Positions 1 to 8,627 of a stretch of 64,000 bases of DNA are shown here, in pieces. A program made the translations under genes and the position numbers. The notes beneath the pieces are model-generated. The model was not told the origin of the DNA and did no database searches. It was given only the letters and a program-made list of their open reading frames with translations. The DNA lies in NCBI GenBank assembly GCA_001769275.1, contig MEOQ01000022.1, positions 1-64,000 of the forward strand. Direction: 5' to 3'. Source of the DNA: Bacteroidetes bacterium GWF2_43_63. Lineage in GTDB: Bacteria; Bacteroidota; Bacteroidia; Bacteroidales; DTU049. Every line of letters starts with the position of its first letter. The first letter of the stretch is position 1.

Positions 1-102
1 ACAAATTTCATCATTTTTTGTCACAACTAACTGATTTTCAATAGCGATTTTTCAACATGGCAACAGGGGCGGACAAGTCAGGAAAAATAATACCAAAGGT
101 AA

Positions 103-139
103 AGCATAATCCGGAACCAGCATTCATCCGGATTATGCT
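103..139 (-). terminator. Rho-independent terminator of the TonB receptor gene
   Basis: A perfect 12-bp inverted repeat (AGCATAATCCGG at 103-114 and its complement at 128-139) lies just past the receptor's stop codon. On the minus strand it is followed by a T-rich stretch. This is the expected place and form for the end of the riboswitch-controlled transcript. Confidence 0.75.
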
Positions 140-157
140 AAATATCATTTTCTCAAA

Positions 158-2527
158 TTAAAACTTCACGCTCACACTTCCAAGCCAGTTCATATAGGCC
201 TGCGGGAAATAGCCGTCCATCACATAATGCTCGCCGCCGTAGTAGTAGCGGTATATCCATGCATTCGATTCGTATTCTTCTGATAAAATATTGCGCAGAG
301 TCAGGCGGAATGCAACTTCTTTGACAAACTTCGGCTTCAGGACATATTCTGCTCCCAGGTCAAATACTTTATAAGCATCCAGCATTCTTTCCTTAGACGA
401 AGAATTGTCGATATACTGGTTGCTCACATATTTTCCGGTCAGCGTGAAACGCAGATTTTTAAGTGGATTATAACCGAAGCGTGCAGAGCCGATCATCGCT
501 GGTGAAAAGCTGATATCGCTTGTTTTGTAAAACTCAGATTGTTGCGACCATGTGTCCCAGTCATCAACAAACACGGTGAGATCTTTTATCTTATTCATTG
601 AATAGGTGGCATTTCCGGCGAAGTCGAATTTCTTGTTGATTTTCCATTCCCAGATGGCTTCGATGCCTGCGCGGAAACTTTTTGGCACGTTCACGTAAAC
701 CGGCGAACCAATGTTGTTTATTTCACCCGTCTGAACGAGCTGATCGCGATAGTTCATGTAATAGAGATTCAGATTGAAATTCCATTTGTCGGCTGCGTAT
801 TTGTAACCGGCTTCGTAATCAAAAAGAATTTCATGTGCCGGCAGTTTTCCACTATCAGCATCTACCATCATGTAGCGGTTTGGTTCACGCCCGGCGACAC
901 CGAAATAGCCATAAACCACATGTTTTCCAATGCTGTGAAATATGCTTGCTTTGGGATTGGCAAACAGGAACGACTCGTCAATGTCAAGATTTTTTTTGTC
1001 ATCTTCGTCGCCTGCAACCTGATAGCGAACATTGCGGATCTGCATATCAGCAATAATTGTTGTATGCTTTCCCATCGCATATCTCAGTTTCGCATAACCC
1101 GAAACATCGTCCTTCACTCCAGTGTTTCTGTAGTATTCATGATTTATTTCTGAATCGCCTGCATATTGCATCCAGATTACGTTTCCGATATGATCGCCGT
1201 CGTAGCGGCTGATGTTTCCACCGAAATTTAGCTGCAATTTTTTATGATTATCGTAGTTTGCTGAGATAACAGCTCCATAAAAATAATTATCCATCATTTT
1301 ACGACGAATCAGATTGGTTTCAGTAATGGTATCAGAGCCAAGAATGAAGTCGGGCAGGAGATAATCCGAAAACGATTCTCCATTTTTGTATTGCTCATAA
1401 TAGCCATTGCCGGTGATCAAAAATGCTGTTGCACTCGAGCTCCAATTCAGCGAATGCTGGTTTGAAACTACCAAATGAACATGATTTTGGTTGTAAAGAT
1501 CAATTTCATTTTCATACGAATATGGATTATACGTTCTGTTGGTTTCGAGCGAATCTTTCGGGACACCTTCCCAGGCCTGATAGGTTTTTTCTTTTCCATG
1601 CATGAGCATCAGGCGCACCAGCGTTTTATCGCCGTACCAGGCCACATTGGTTTGCAGCGACTGGATATCAGCCGAAGCTCTGTCAATATAGCCATCACTG
1701 TGCATCACTGATGCGCGGCCGTCTATGGTCCACTGACCATTTAAAAGTCCGGTTCCGAATAATGCAGTTGAACCATAAGTTCCGAATGATCCGGCCTTGA
1801 AATTCAGCGTAGCAAATGGATCCGGCTTGTAGCTGTGCGTTGAAATATTTATGGATCCTCCGAATGAGGAAGAGCCATTTGTCGACGTACCAACACCGCG
1901 CTGCACCTGAATACTTTCGCTTGATGAGGCGATGTCGGGAATATCAACCCAATAAACATTGTGCGATTCAGGATCATTGTAAGGAACCCCGTTAATGGTA
2001 ACATTGATGCGGCTTTGATCGGTTCCGCGCAGACGAAAAGCGGTATAACCTATGCCACCGCCAGCATCGCTTGATGTGGTGACGGATGGCATCGCGTCGA
2101 GCATGACTGGCATATCGGTGCCGGTGTTGATTTGTTCAATCCCAATAGGACTGAGATTGGTGCAGGTTACGGCATCCTGATCACAGATCCGGATTGCACG
2201 AATTACAATTTCGTCGCTGATAACAGCCGATGGCGACAACGAAATTTTCAGCGTTGATTCAGGCGATGCGTTCAGTGAGATGCTGTCGGTATCATATCCA
2301 ACATAGGATACAATAATAGTGAGTGGAAAAGCAGAACGCGTCGAAATTGCGAAGGTCCCGTCGTTGGAAGTGAACGTTCCGTTTAGTGTTCCGGAAATTA
2401 CAACATTGGCACCCGGCAAAGTCTTGCCAGAGCTTTTGTCAAAGACTGTTCCGCTGATTGTCAATTTTTGACTGTGCGCAGCGAACAGCATTGCGAAAGA
2501 AAATAAAAAAACAACTACCTTTTTCAT
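158..2527 (-). CDS. TonB-dependent outer-membrane receptor, probably for thiamin compounds
   Basis: The 789-residue protein has a signal peptide ending near residue 20, then a carboxypeptidase-regulatory-like beta domain (about residues 22-110). A TonB plug follows (about 130-235, with the typical 'RGTDQSRINVTINGVPYND' stretch), and then a long beta-barrel ending in an aromatic residue ('VSVKF'). This is a normal Bacteroidota receptor of the FecA/CirA kind, taking up a ligand across the outer membrane with energy from TonB-ExbBD. The ligand is inferred from regulation: the leader upstream is a clear TPP riboswitch, so the receptor should be made when thiamin pyrophosphate is low. Thiamin-regulated TonB receptors are known in Bacteroidota. 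The gene stands alone; no thiamin biosynthesis gene is adjacent, and an inner-membrane partner must lie elsewhere. Confidence 0.9.
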   Translation of the reverse strand: MKKVVVFLFSFAMLFAAHSQKLTISGTVFDKSSGKTLPGANVVISGTLNGTFTSNDGTFAISTRSAFPLTIIVSYVGYDTDSISLNASPESTLKISLSPSAVISDEIVIRAIRICDQDAVTCTNLSPIGIEQINTGTDMPVMLDAMPSVTTSSDAGGGIGYTAFRLRGTDQSRINVTINGVPYNDPESHNVYWVDIPDIASSSESIQVQRGVGTSTNGSSSFGGSINISTHSYKPDPFATLNFKAGSFGTYGSTALFGTGLLNGQWTIDGRASVMHSDGYIDRASADIQSLQTNVAWYGDKTLVRLMLMHGKEKTYQAWEGVPKDSLETNRTYNPYSYENEIDLYNQNHVHLVVSNQHSLNWSSSATAFLITGNGYYEQYKNGESFSDYLLPDFILGSDTITETNLIRRKMMDNYFYGAVISANYDNHKKLQLNFGGNISRYDGDHIGNVIWMQYAGDSEINHEYYRNTGVKDDVSGYAKLRYAMGKHTTIIADMQIRNVRYQVAGDEDDKKNLDIDESFLFANPKASIFHSIGKHVVYGYFGVAGREPNRYMMVDADSGKLPAHEILFDYEAGYKYAADKWNFNLNLYYMNYRDQLVQTGEINNIGSPVYVNVPKSFRAGIEAIWEWKINKKFDFAGNATYSMNKIKDLTVFVDDWDTWSQQSEFYKTSDISFSPAMIGSARFGYNPLKNLRFTLTGKYVSNQYIDNSSSKERMLDAYKVFDLGAEYVLKPKFVKEVAFRLTLRNILSEEYESNAWIYRYYYGGEHYVMDGYFPQAYMNWLGSVSVKF

Positions 2528-2589
2528 TTTGTAACGTTTTTAAAATTACAAATGGCAAAGGGGTGGAAAACCATTTAAAATATTGAATA

Positions 2590-2664
2590 AACCTCCCTTC
2601 GCCGGCATTACCCGGATCAGGTTATAAGGGTTTGTTCTCAGCCCCTGCGAAGGAGCACCCCTGT
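2590..2664 (-). promoter_or_regulatory. TPP (thi-box) riboswitch
   Basis: Read on the minus strand, this stretch contains the hallmark thi-box parts in order: GGGGTGCTCC, then GGGGCTGAGA, then ACCTGATCCGGGTAAT, then a closing GCGAAGGGAG that pairs with the CTCCTTCGC arm near the start. These are the conserved pyrimidine- and pyrophosphate-sensor elements of TPP riboswitches. It sits about 65 nt before the receptor's start codon, between a -7 promoter element and the gene. The mode of control (translation or transcription) is not evident; no clear terminator hairpin was seen between it and the start. Confidence 0.93.
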
Positions 2665-2675
2665 TGTGAACGCTG

Positions 2676-2683
2676 CAAAGATA
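2676..2683 (-). promoter_or_regulatory. Putative -7 promoter element before the TPP riboswitch
   Basis: The minus strand reads TATCTTTG, matching the Bacteroidota -7 consensus TAnnTTTG. It lies about 12 nt before the riboswitch, where a transcript containing the whole aptamer would start. No good -33 TTG was found at 17-23 nt. Confidence 0.5.
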
Positions 2684-2723
2684 CAAGTTTTATTTTGAAA
2701 TAGGGTTCATTTTGGCAAACATA

Positions 2724-2832
2724 ATATTCCATCGTCCGATGGCGACGAAGAAGGCAGAGGATATGGAATCGCTATGTTTGCAGCAACACCGACGATTCCA
2801 TATTCTACGATTCTCTCCGAATGATGGAATAT
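2724..2832. repeat. Inverted pair of a 48-nt interspersed repeat unit (copy 1)
   Basis: The left arm (2724-2771) runs from ATATTCCATCGTCCG to GGATATGGAATCG and is 48 nt. The right arm (about 2791-2832) is the same unit in reverse, with a diverged and shortened middle. The same unit occurs as an inverted pair at 19517-19625. Each unit itself begins with ATTCCAT and ends with ATGGAAT, so the element is a nested palindrome. The rest of the 2665-3067 gap holds no convincing gene. Confidence 0.8.
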
Positions 2833-3067
2833 CGGCTTTGCTCATTTGTTTGAATGTTAATGGTATAAGCGAGTGTGTCATTGGCAGCGTCTCCACCAGC
2901 AATCGGAACGAAGGATAGACAGCAGCGTAAACTCTGTCGATGCACGAAAAGCGAGGCATACTCAGTCGAAGTACCGATGGCGAAAATAACCAGAAGAAAG
3001 TCTGTTGAATAAGACGAGATTACGGCTCGGAGGCCGGGATATTAAAACTTCTTCTGATGATTTTCAA

Positions 3068-5122
3068 TTATCGCGCGAAATATTTCAGCGTACGGCTCAG
3101 ATCATTTCCTTTTATTGTTATCAGATAAAGACCTGCATTTTCAGAAATAAAAGGAATTTCAACACGGTCACTTGTTCCGGAAAGCTCACTCTGACTGGCA
3201 TACAAGGTGCGCCCGGTAATGTCAGTTAATTCAATAGCGTACAATCCTTCAGGAAAATGGCTGATGTTCAGTACAGGAAAATTATTTTCAACCGACAAAT
3301 ACATCGATGCATTACGGTATTCATCAAGTCCAGTGGTCACCCCGTGATAATTAAACGTAAAACCAGTCTCAGTAGTGGCTTCATTGGTTTTAAAGACTAC
3401 CATTGCTTTAGGCGAATTGATAAAGAATGATTGGGGTATAGTGTTTCCTGACAATGAATCAACCAGAATATAGGAAGGGTATTGATAAAAATACAGCACG
3501 TCGCTGCTTTGCTCAAGACTGAATTCAGTAAAGTCAATCATTATCCCGCCAGCATTTTGAGGTTCAATTCTCCACCGGCATACAGAATTGTCATTATAAG
3601 GATAGCTGTGACTGCCGTCGTTTACAGTTCCTGATGAATCGCTGCGGACATCGAGAATGCTGCAAAATGGAGGCGTATAGGCGTAATAGTCGGCATGAAA
3701 TCCGCCATCCGTAATTGCACCGTTTGATTGAAAGGTAATAAACACACGATTGCCAGGAACCTGAACGGAGAAAGTGCCGGATATTCCGCTGTAAGTTCCA
3801 AAAACAGGCGCAGCGGCATCGGTTCCCTGATAAATAGTTACAACATCGTTTACTTGCTCAGTTCTTAAATACCGGAATTCGACCGTTATGTATTCAACGC
3901 TGTCGGCAGGCTGAATAAGCCATGAACAATTTTGATTATTGGCATAACCCGACACTCCATGGCCCACTTCAAGACTTCCGCTGCGTGTGGACATCTGATA
4001 ATTTCCACAGGCCGAAGGGTAGGTGACTGCAGCCGGAAAGCAATTAATAAATGCCTGCTGTCCGGTTGAAAAATTATAACCCGGATTTAGATTGTCGATA
4101 TAGAAAAAGCCGTTGTATGAACCGCTCCAGCCCCAGTTGAAATGAAACATGTCGTCGCTGTATCCGTCACAGACAAAAGCATGTCCGGAGCTCACATCAT
4201 ATCCTGCATAGGGCAGGGGGTGTCCGGCATCGAGCTGAGCTTTCAGCAGATTTTTCCAGTCTGTTTCGGAATAACTGTCTTTATAATCCAGCGTTGCAGC
4301 AGGATTATATCCAAAATGATCTTTCATGGCATTCAGCGCATCGTCCATATATGCGCCAGATCCGTTCGGGCTGTACATCATATCCACCGCAACACCGCAG
4401 TCGTACTGAATTTTGGCGGCGTCGTAATTGGCAGATGTAAGGCTGTAAGGCATCTGTTCGTAGTTGTAATTGCTCTGAGTAAAATCAACACTGAGCTGAC
4501 CATAATCAGAATAATAGCTATGATATCCGGTTGGCTGAACTGGATAGCGGTAATAATACATGGTCATTGCCATCGCTGTTGCCACACATCCAGCGTAAAC
4601 CCGGTTGCCCGGACCTGCCGGATCGTAAGGACAAAGCGCGTTGTAAGGAGCACCCTGATCCCAAAGACAGGTTAGTAATTGGTTTACTGAATAACCTTTT
4701 TCACTTGAAATATTATCTGAAAGAATATTTCCCCATTGCGTAGAAATAGAATTACTTGCAGGAATTGAGTGCTCGCGGACATAGCCAATTTGATGCGAAA
4801 AGCTGTTTAGCATTGCAGCAAATGACGCCGGCATGTTTTCGCCGGTGAAAACTGATTCGTCAGAATATCCGAGCACGGGAGTAACTGCATCATCACCGGC
4901 AATGATAATAAAGCCGCTGTTGTTGAAATTAAAGATGTAAAATTCCGGGGTCTGGTTTTTTTGTCCAAAGCTGCAGGATTCCAACTTTGTTTTTTCTGCA
5001 ACCAATTTGTAATGTTTCAGGAAATTAAATGCTGCGGCACGTGCCTGTTCGGGTGAAATTGGCGCTGCGGCCAATGAAAGAGTCCACAGCAAAAACAGAG
5101 CAAATGTCAATACTTTGTTCAT
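3068..5122 (-). CDS. Secreted C10-family cysteine protease with two CUB domains and a T9SS-type tail
   Basis: The 684-residue protein has a signal peptide ending near residue 20, then a Spi/propeptide-like region (about 22-120). A streptopain (SpeB/interpain) catalytic domain follows, with nucleophile Cys179 in 'YAGCVATAMA' and His314 in 'SGHAFVCDGY'. Two CUB-like beta domains come next (about 370-480 and 485-595), then a beta-rich tail (about 605-684) ending 'LYLITIKGNDLSRTLKYFAR', which fits a type A T9SS sorting domain. It is expected to be exported, carried over the outer membrane by T9SS and activated by propeptide removal. It is a paralogue of the next gene upstream, 33 bp away, with the same domain order, so the pair arose by tandem duplication. 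The physiological substrate is not visible. Confidence 0.9.
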   Translation of the reverse strand: MNKVLTFALFLLWTLSLAAAPISPEQARAAAFNFLKHYKLVAEKTKLESCSFGQKNQTPEFYIFNFNNSGFIIIAGDDAVTPVLGYSDESVFTGENMPASFAAMLNSFSHQIGYVREHSIPASNSISTQWGNILSDNISSEKGYSVNQLLTCLWDQGAPYNALCPYDPAGPGNRVYAGCVATAMAMTMYYYRYPVQPTGYHSYYSDYGQLSVDFTQSNYNYEQMPYSLTSANYDAAKIQYDCGVAVDMMYSPNGSGAYMDDALNAMKDHFGYNPAATLDYKDSYSETDWKNLLKAQLDAGHPLPYAGYDVSSGHAFVCDGYSDDMFHFNWGWSGSYNGFFYIDNLNPGYNFSTGQQAFINCFPAAVTYPSACGNYQMSTRSGSLEVGHGVSGYANNQNCSWLIQPADSVEYITVEFRYLRTEQVNDVVTIYQGTDAAAPVFGTYSGISGTFSVQVPGNRVFITFQSNGAITDGGFHADYYAYTPPFCSILDVRSDSSGTVNDGSHSYPYNDNSVCRWRIEPQNAGGIMIDFTEFSLEQSSDVLYFYQYPSYILVDSLSGNTIPQSFFINSPKAMVVFKTNEATTETGFTFNYHGVTTGLDEYRNASMYLSVENNFPVLNISHFPEGLYAIELTDITGRTLYASQSELSGTSDRVEIPFISENAGLYLITIKGNDLSRTLKYFAR

Positions 5123-5155
5123 TCGAATGAAATTGGTATGTAAAGATAATCAGAT

Positions 5156-7228
5156 TTACTCAATTACCACCTTTTGCCAGACATTGCCTTTGTCGGAAAT
5201 CAGGCCTACGGAGTACAAGCCGGCAGCCAGATTATCGATCGGAATCATAAGAGTGCTGCCATCTGATGGTTGACTGAAGATGCAACGGCCACTAAAGTCA
5301 TAGATTACAATGGAGGCTCCTTCGGCATTGCTGCCTGGTACGATATTGAGCATATCACTGGCAGGATTCGGGAAGATCAGCATTGAATATCCATCTGGTT
5401 GTTCTTCAATATCAGTTGTGATTGTATAGAAAATCTCAAATCCTTCAGCTACCATAGAGGAATTGGACTGAAATATTACCTGAATTTTTGAACTGGAAGA
5501 AGTCACGGTGGTTGGGTTATCGCCTTTGTTGAATTCGCCAAGAACCGTTGATGTAACAGCATCAACAACCTTTACATAGTCGTAATCATCACCCATGTCG
5601 AAATTCAGAAAGTGAACTGTGATTGAACTTGCCCCAACAGGCTGAATATTCCAGCGGCAAAAGCTGCCATTGCCATAGGTATTGCTACCTGAGCCATCAT
5701 CAAACGTATCAGTCGGATTGGTGAGGGTAACAATTCCAAGACAACTCATGGGGATATGTCCAACATAATTGAACAGAAATCCCTTGCTTTCGTTCGACGC
5801 ATCCGTAGTAAACTGAACAAACACCTCGCTGCTGTTTGCATTGAAATAGGCTGGAACCGTATTGCCGGAAAATGCGCCTGCAAGTGGTGCTGCTGCATCA
5901 GAACCGGCATAAATCTTAACTGAATCACCGGTGGCCAGATCCAATTCTTCGAAAGTGATTCGAAAATAATCGCATTGCGGGCCGGGACTGATGAGCCAGG
6001 AGCAGTTGCCGTTGGCCTCATAGTCTGCAGTTGGACCACTCCCATCTTCAATTAATCCGAAAGTAGAGGTCAGCGTTTTTGTGCCGGTGCATCCATAAGG
6101 ATACGAAGCTGTCGGCGGATAAATGCTTTCTACAACTTGATGGTCGTCGTTGAAGTCCATGCCTGACGGATTGAGTGCGGTTAAATAGTAATTTCCGTTG
6201 GCAGCGCCATCCCAACCCCAGTCGAAATGAAAGAAATTTGTCCCTTCATACCCGTCCATCACAAAAGCATGACCGCCATCAGCGCCGGATCCGGAGTAAT
6301 AAACAGGGCGGTACAAATCGAGATTGCTTCGCATCATTGTGGCCCAGGAGGTTGAAGTATAGCTTGATCTATTTCTGTATTCAGCGCTGGCGTAGCGAAA
6401 ATGGGTCGTCAGAGCTTCAGGAACATCCCATGAATAAGCACCCGATCCATCGAAGCCATAACCCATTTCAACAGCTACTCCGCAATGATAGGATAATTCA
6501 GCTACCTCAGGCATTGGGAAACCCGGATCACCGGACATTTCAGCATAATTGTAGGTTGAGGCGCCGTAATTTACACTTTGTGTTCCATATCCATAGGCAT
6601 TGTAAGAATGTGTTCCAAAACCAGTTTGCGGATACTGATAGTAAAAAATAATCTGTGACATGGCAGTGGCAACGCAGCCCACAAGCGCTTCACCATTGGC
6701 ATCTACCGGACACTGGTCGTTGTAAACACCAGCTTGTCCCCAAATTGAGCGCAAAAACGGAAGAACTGCCTTGGTTGAATGAAATGGATTTTGTGTTGTA
6801 TTGCCGTTTAGAAGATAATCCCATTCAAGGTCAATATCGCTGGTCGATTTTGTTGCATTCTGACGATAGAACTGAATCTGATCAATTGCATTCTGCATCC
6901 ACCATGCGAAATTTGAATTCCATGAACCCGCAGGCACAGAGCCACTTGTACTATAACCAATAACAGGAGTTGCTGATTTATCACCTGAGATTATGGCAAA
7001 ACCGCCCAATGGATTATTAAAAATATAAACCTCCGGAGATGCGCTTGTAATGCCGGGAACAGCTACCGGTATGAGATCTGCCGGCGTTGCAGAAACTATT
7101 GCATTTTTGGTAGTTAGAATGCTGTAAGCTGCACTTCTGGCTGTTTTCTCAGTTACAGACTGACTAAACGACTGAATATTTAAACTGAAAATAAGAACCG
7201 AAATGGAAAAGAAACGTAAATTTTTCAT
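5156..7228 (-). CDS. Secreted C10-family cysteine protease with CUB domains and T9SS sorting domain
   Basis: The protein is a paralogue of the following gene. I chose the start at 7228 (690 residues, 'MKNLRFFSISVL...') because it gives a proper signal peptide. The longer reading from 7270 would put the start codon inside the promoter -7 element at 7268-7275. After the signal and propeptide comes the C10 domain with Cys185 ('VGCVATAMS') and His320 ('GGHAFVMDGY'). Two CUB-like domains follow (about residues 385-500 and 500-610). The tail has 'FPNPASDMLNI' and 'LAAGLYSVGL', the canonical type A T9SS sorting motifs. Expected location is the cell surface or medium. It probably shares a transcript with the second protease, 33 bp downstream. 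Confidence 0.91.
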   Translation of the reverse strand: MKNLRFFSISVLIFSLNIQSFSQSVTEKTARSAAYSILTTKNAIVSATPADLIPVAVPGITSASPEVYIFNNPLGGFAIISGDKSATPVIGYSTSGSVPAGSWNSNFAWWMQNAIDQIQFYRQNATKSTSDIDLEWDYLLNGNTTQNPFHSTKAVLPFLRSIWGQAGVYNDQCPVDANGEALVGCVATAMSQIIFYYQYPQTGFGTHSYNAYGYGTQSVNYGASTYNYAEMSGDPGFPMPEVAELSYHCGVAVEMGYGFDGSGAYSWDVPEALTTHFRYASAEYRNRSSYTSTSWATMMRSNLDLYRPVYYSGSGADGGHAFVMDGYEGTNFFHFDWGWDGAANGNYYLTALNPSGMDFNDDHQVVESIYPPTASYPYGCTGTKTLTSTFGLIEDGSGPTADYEANGNCSWLISPGPQCDYFRITFEELDLATGDSVKIYAGSDAAAPLAGAFSGNTVPAYFNANSSEVFVQFTTDASNESKGFLFNYVGHIPMSCLGIVTLTNPTDTFDDGSGSNTYGNGSFCRWNIQPVGASSITVHFLNFDMGDDYDYVKVVDAVTSTVLGEFNKGDNPTTVTSSSSKIQVIFQSNSSMVAEGFEIFYTITTDIEEQPDGYSMLIFPNPASDMLNIVPGSNAEGASIVIYDFSGRCIFSQPSDGSTLMIPIDNLAAGLYSVGLISDKGNVWQKVVIE

Positions 7229-7267
7229 CGACTTGAGGGGGTTAATGAGTGAAATGTCATATAAGGA

Positions 7268-7296
7268 CAAAAATAATTGAAAATTGTTGCAGCCAA
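7268..7296 (-). promoter_or_regulatory. Promoter of the C10 protease pair
   Basis: On the minus strand there is a -33 TTG (7294-7296), 18 nt, then TATTTTTG (7268-7275), a full match to the Bacteroidota TTG-N17-23-TAnnTTTG form. It overlaps the divergent hutI promoter and fixes the protease start at 7228. Confidence 0.6.
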
Positions 7297-7318
7297 GGGT
7301 AAAAAATAATTACTTTCG
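7287..7318 (+). promoter_or_regulatory. Putative promoter of hutI-ftcd
   Basis: A TTG at 7287-7289 is followed after 21 nt by TACTTTCG (7311-7318), one base off the TAnnTTTG consensus. The hutI start codon is 29 nt further on. The element interleaves with the oppositely directed protease promoter. Confidence 0.5.
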
Positions 7319-7347
7319 CAAAAAAATAACACCCAGAGCCGTAAACA

Positions 7348-8610
7348 ATGAAACTGATTATCAATGCCGCTGCAGTTACAGTTGTCGAAAGTGCCCCTTC
7401 GCAGAAACCTGTTGGTGGCAGTAACATGAAGCAACTGAATATTGTTGAGGACGCATATTTACTTATGGACAGCAACAGAATTCATTCTTTTGGCAACATG
7501 AAGGATGTTCCTGATCTTCGAAAAAAATTCTCAATTGATGAAGAAATAGATGCAGCAGGTGGTTTCATTTTGCCAGGCTTTTGCGATTCGCATACCCATA
7601 TAGTTTTTGCAGGATCACGCGAATCGGAGTTTGTCGATAAAATAAACGGACTCACGTATGAGGAAATAGCGCAGCGCGGCGGAGGAATACTGAATAGTGC
7701 TGAAAGACTTGGCAGAACAAGTGAGGACGAATTGTTCGAAGCAGCCAGAAAACGGGTGATTGAAGTGATTTCGCATGGCACCACGGCGCTTGAAATGAAA
7801 AGCGGCTACGGACTTACACCGGACAGCGAAATAAAAATCCTGCGCGTTATTAAACGACTTAAAGCGCATTTCCACATTCCAATAAAGAGCACCTTTCTGG
7901 GCGCTCATGCCATACCAAAGCATTTTCGCGATGATCGCCAAGCCTATATTCGTCAGATTATTGATGTGATGCTACCTCAGGTTGCTTCAGAAAATCTGGC
8001 CGATTATGTCGATGTTTTCTGTGATGAAGGATTTTTCACCATCGAAGAAACAGAAACCATTCTGAAAGCGGCTGCTGTATTTGGTCTTAAACCAAAAATG
8101 CATGCCAACGAAATGGCCAATTCCGGCGGCGTACAGCTGGGAATTGCTCACAATGCAGTTTCCGTAGACCATCTGGAACGTATTGAAAATCCAGAAATCG
8201 ATGCATTGCTGGCCAGCAATACTATGCCGGTTGCACTTCCGGGCGCCTCATTTTTTCTGCGGATTCCTTATGCTCCGATGCGTCAGATGATTGATTCAGG
8301 CTTGCCTGTGACGCTTGCATCCGATTTTAATCCCGGCTCAAGCCCAAGTGGCAACATGCAGTTTATTATGTCGCTTGCCTGCATTTACGGCCGAATGTTG
8401 CCGGAGGAGGCGTTGCATGCGGTTACCATCAATGGGGCCTTTGCCATGGAAATTCAGAACGACTTCGGATCAATCTGCCCGGGCAAAATTGCCAATATCA
8501 TCATTACAAAAGAAATTCCGTCGCTGGCATTTATGCCATATTACTACGGTTTCAATAAAATCGACCGGGTCATCCTCAATGGTGAAGTTTTCGACCCGTC
8601 CAAATACTAA
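7348..8610 (+). CDS. hutI: Imidazolonepropionase
   Basis: The enzyme hydrolyses imidazolone-5-propanoate to N-formimino-L-glutamate, the third step of histidine degradation, in the cytoplasm. The 420-residue protein is of usual length for HutI. It shows the amidohydrolase metal motif 'DSHTHIVF' (His82, His84), the substrate region 'GGGILNSAERLG', and 'LGAHAIPKHF', 'KMHANEM' and 'LASDFNPGSSPS', all typical of the family. It is 17 bp upstream of the fused formiminotransferase-cyclodeaminase, which uses its product, so the two form an operon. The urocanase and histidase genes are not in the window. Confidence 0.97.
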   Translation: MKLIINAAAVTVVESAPSQKPVGGSNMKQLNIVEDAYLLMDSNRIHSFGNMKDVPDLRKKFSIDEEIDAAGGFILPGFCDSHTHIVFAGSRESEFVDKINGLTYEEIAQRGGGILNSAERLGRTSEDELFEAARKRVIEVISHGTTALEMKSGYGLTPDSEIKILRVIKRLKAHFHIPIKSTFLGAHAIPKHFRDDRQAYIRQIIDVMLPQVASENLADYVDVFCDEGFFTIEETETILKAAAVFGLKPKMHANEMANSGGVQLGIAHNAVSVDHLERIENPEIDALLASNTMPVALPGASFFLRIPYAPMRQMIDSGLPVTLASDFNPGSSPSGNMQFIMSLACIYGRMLPEEALHAVTINGAFAMEIQNDFGSICPGKIANIIITKEIPSLAFMPYYYGFNKIDRVILNGEVFDPSKY

Positions 8611-8627
8611 ACAATAAATTTCCCGAA

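Noticed and set aside
2690-2959. An 89-codon frame over the 2724-2832 repeat
   Set aside because: It reads through a palindromic repeat that occurs elsewhere, and the translation has no signal, fold or repeat of its own.
4142-4675. A 177-codon open frame on the plus strand inside the C10 protease gene
   Set aside because: It is wholly antisense to a well-supported protease gene, shows no family motif, and its length follows from the codon pattern of the real gene.
7229-7270. Longer N-terminus for the second C10 protease
   Set aside because: The 14 extra residues hide the signal peptide and the start codon would sit inside the -7 promoter element at 7268-7275.
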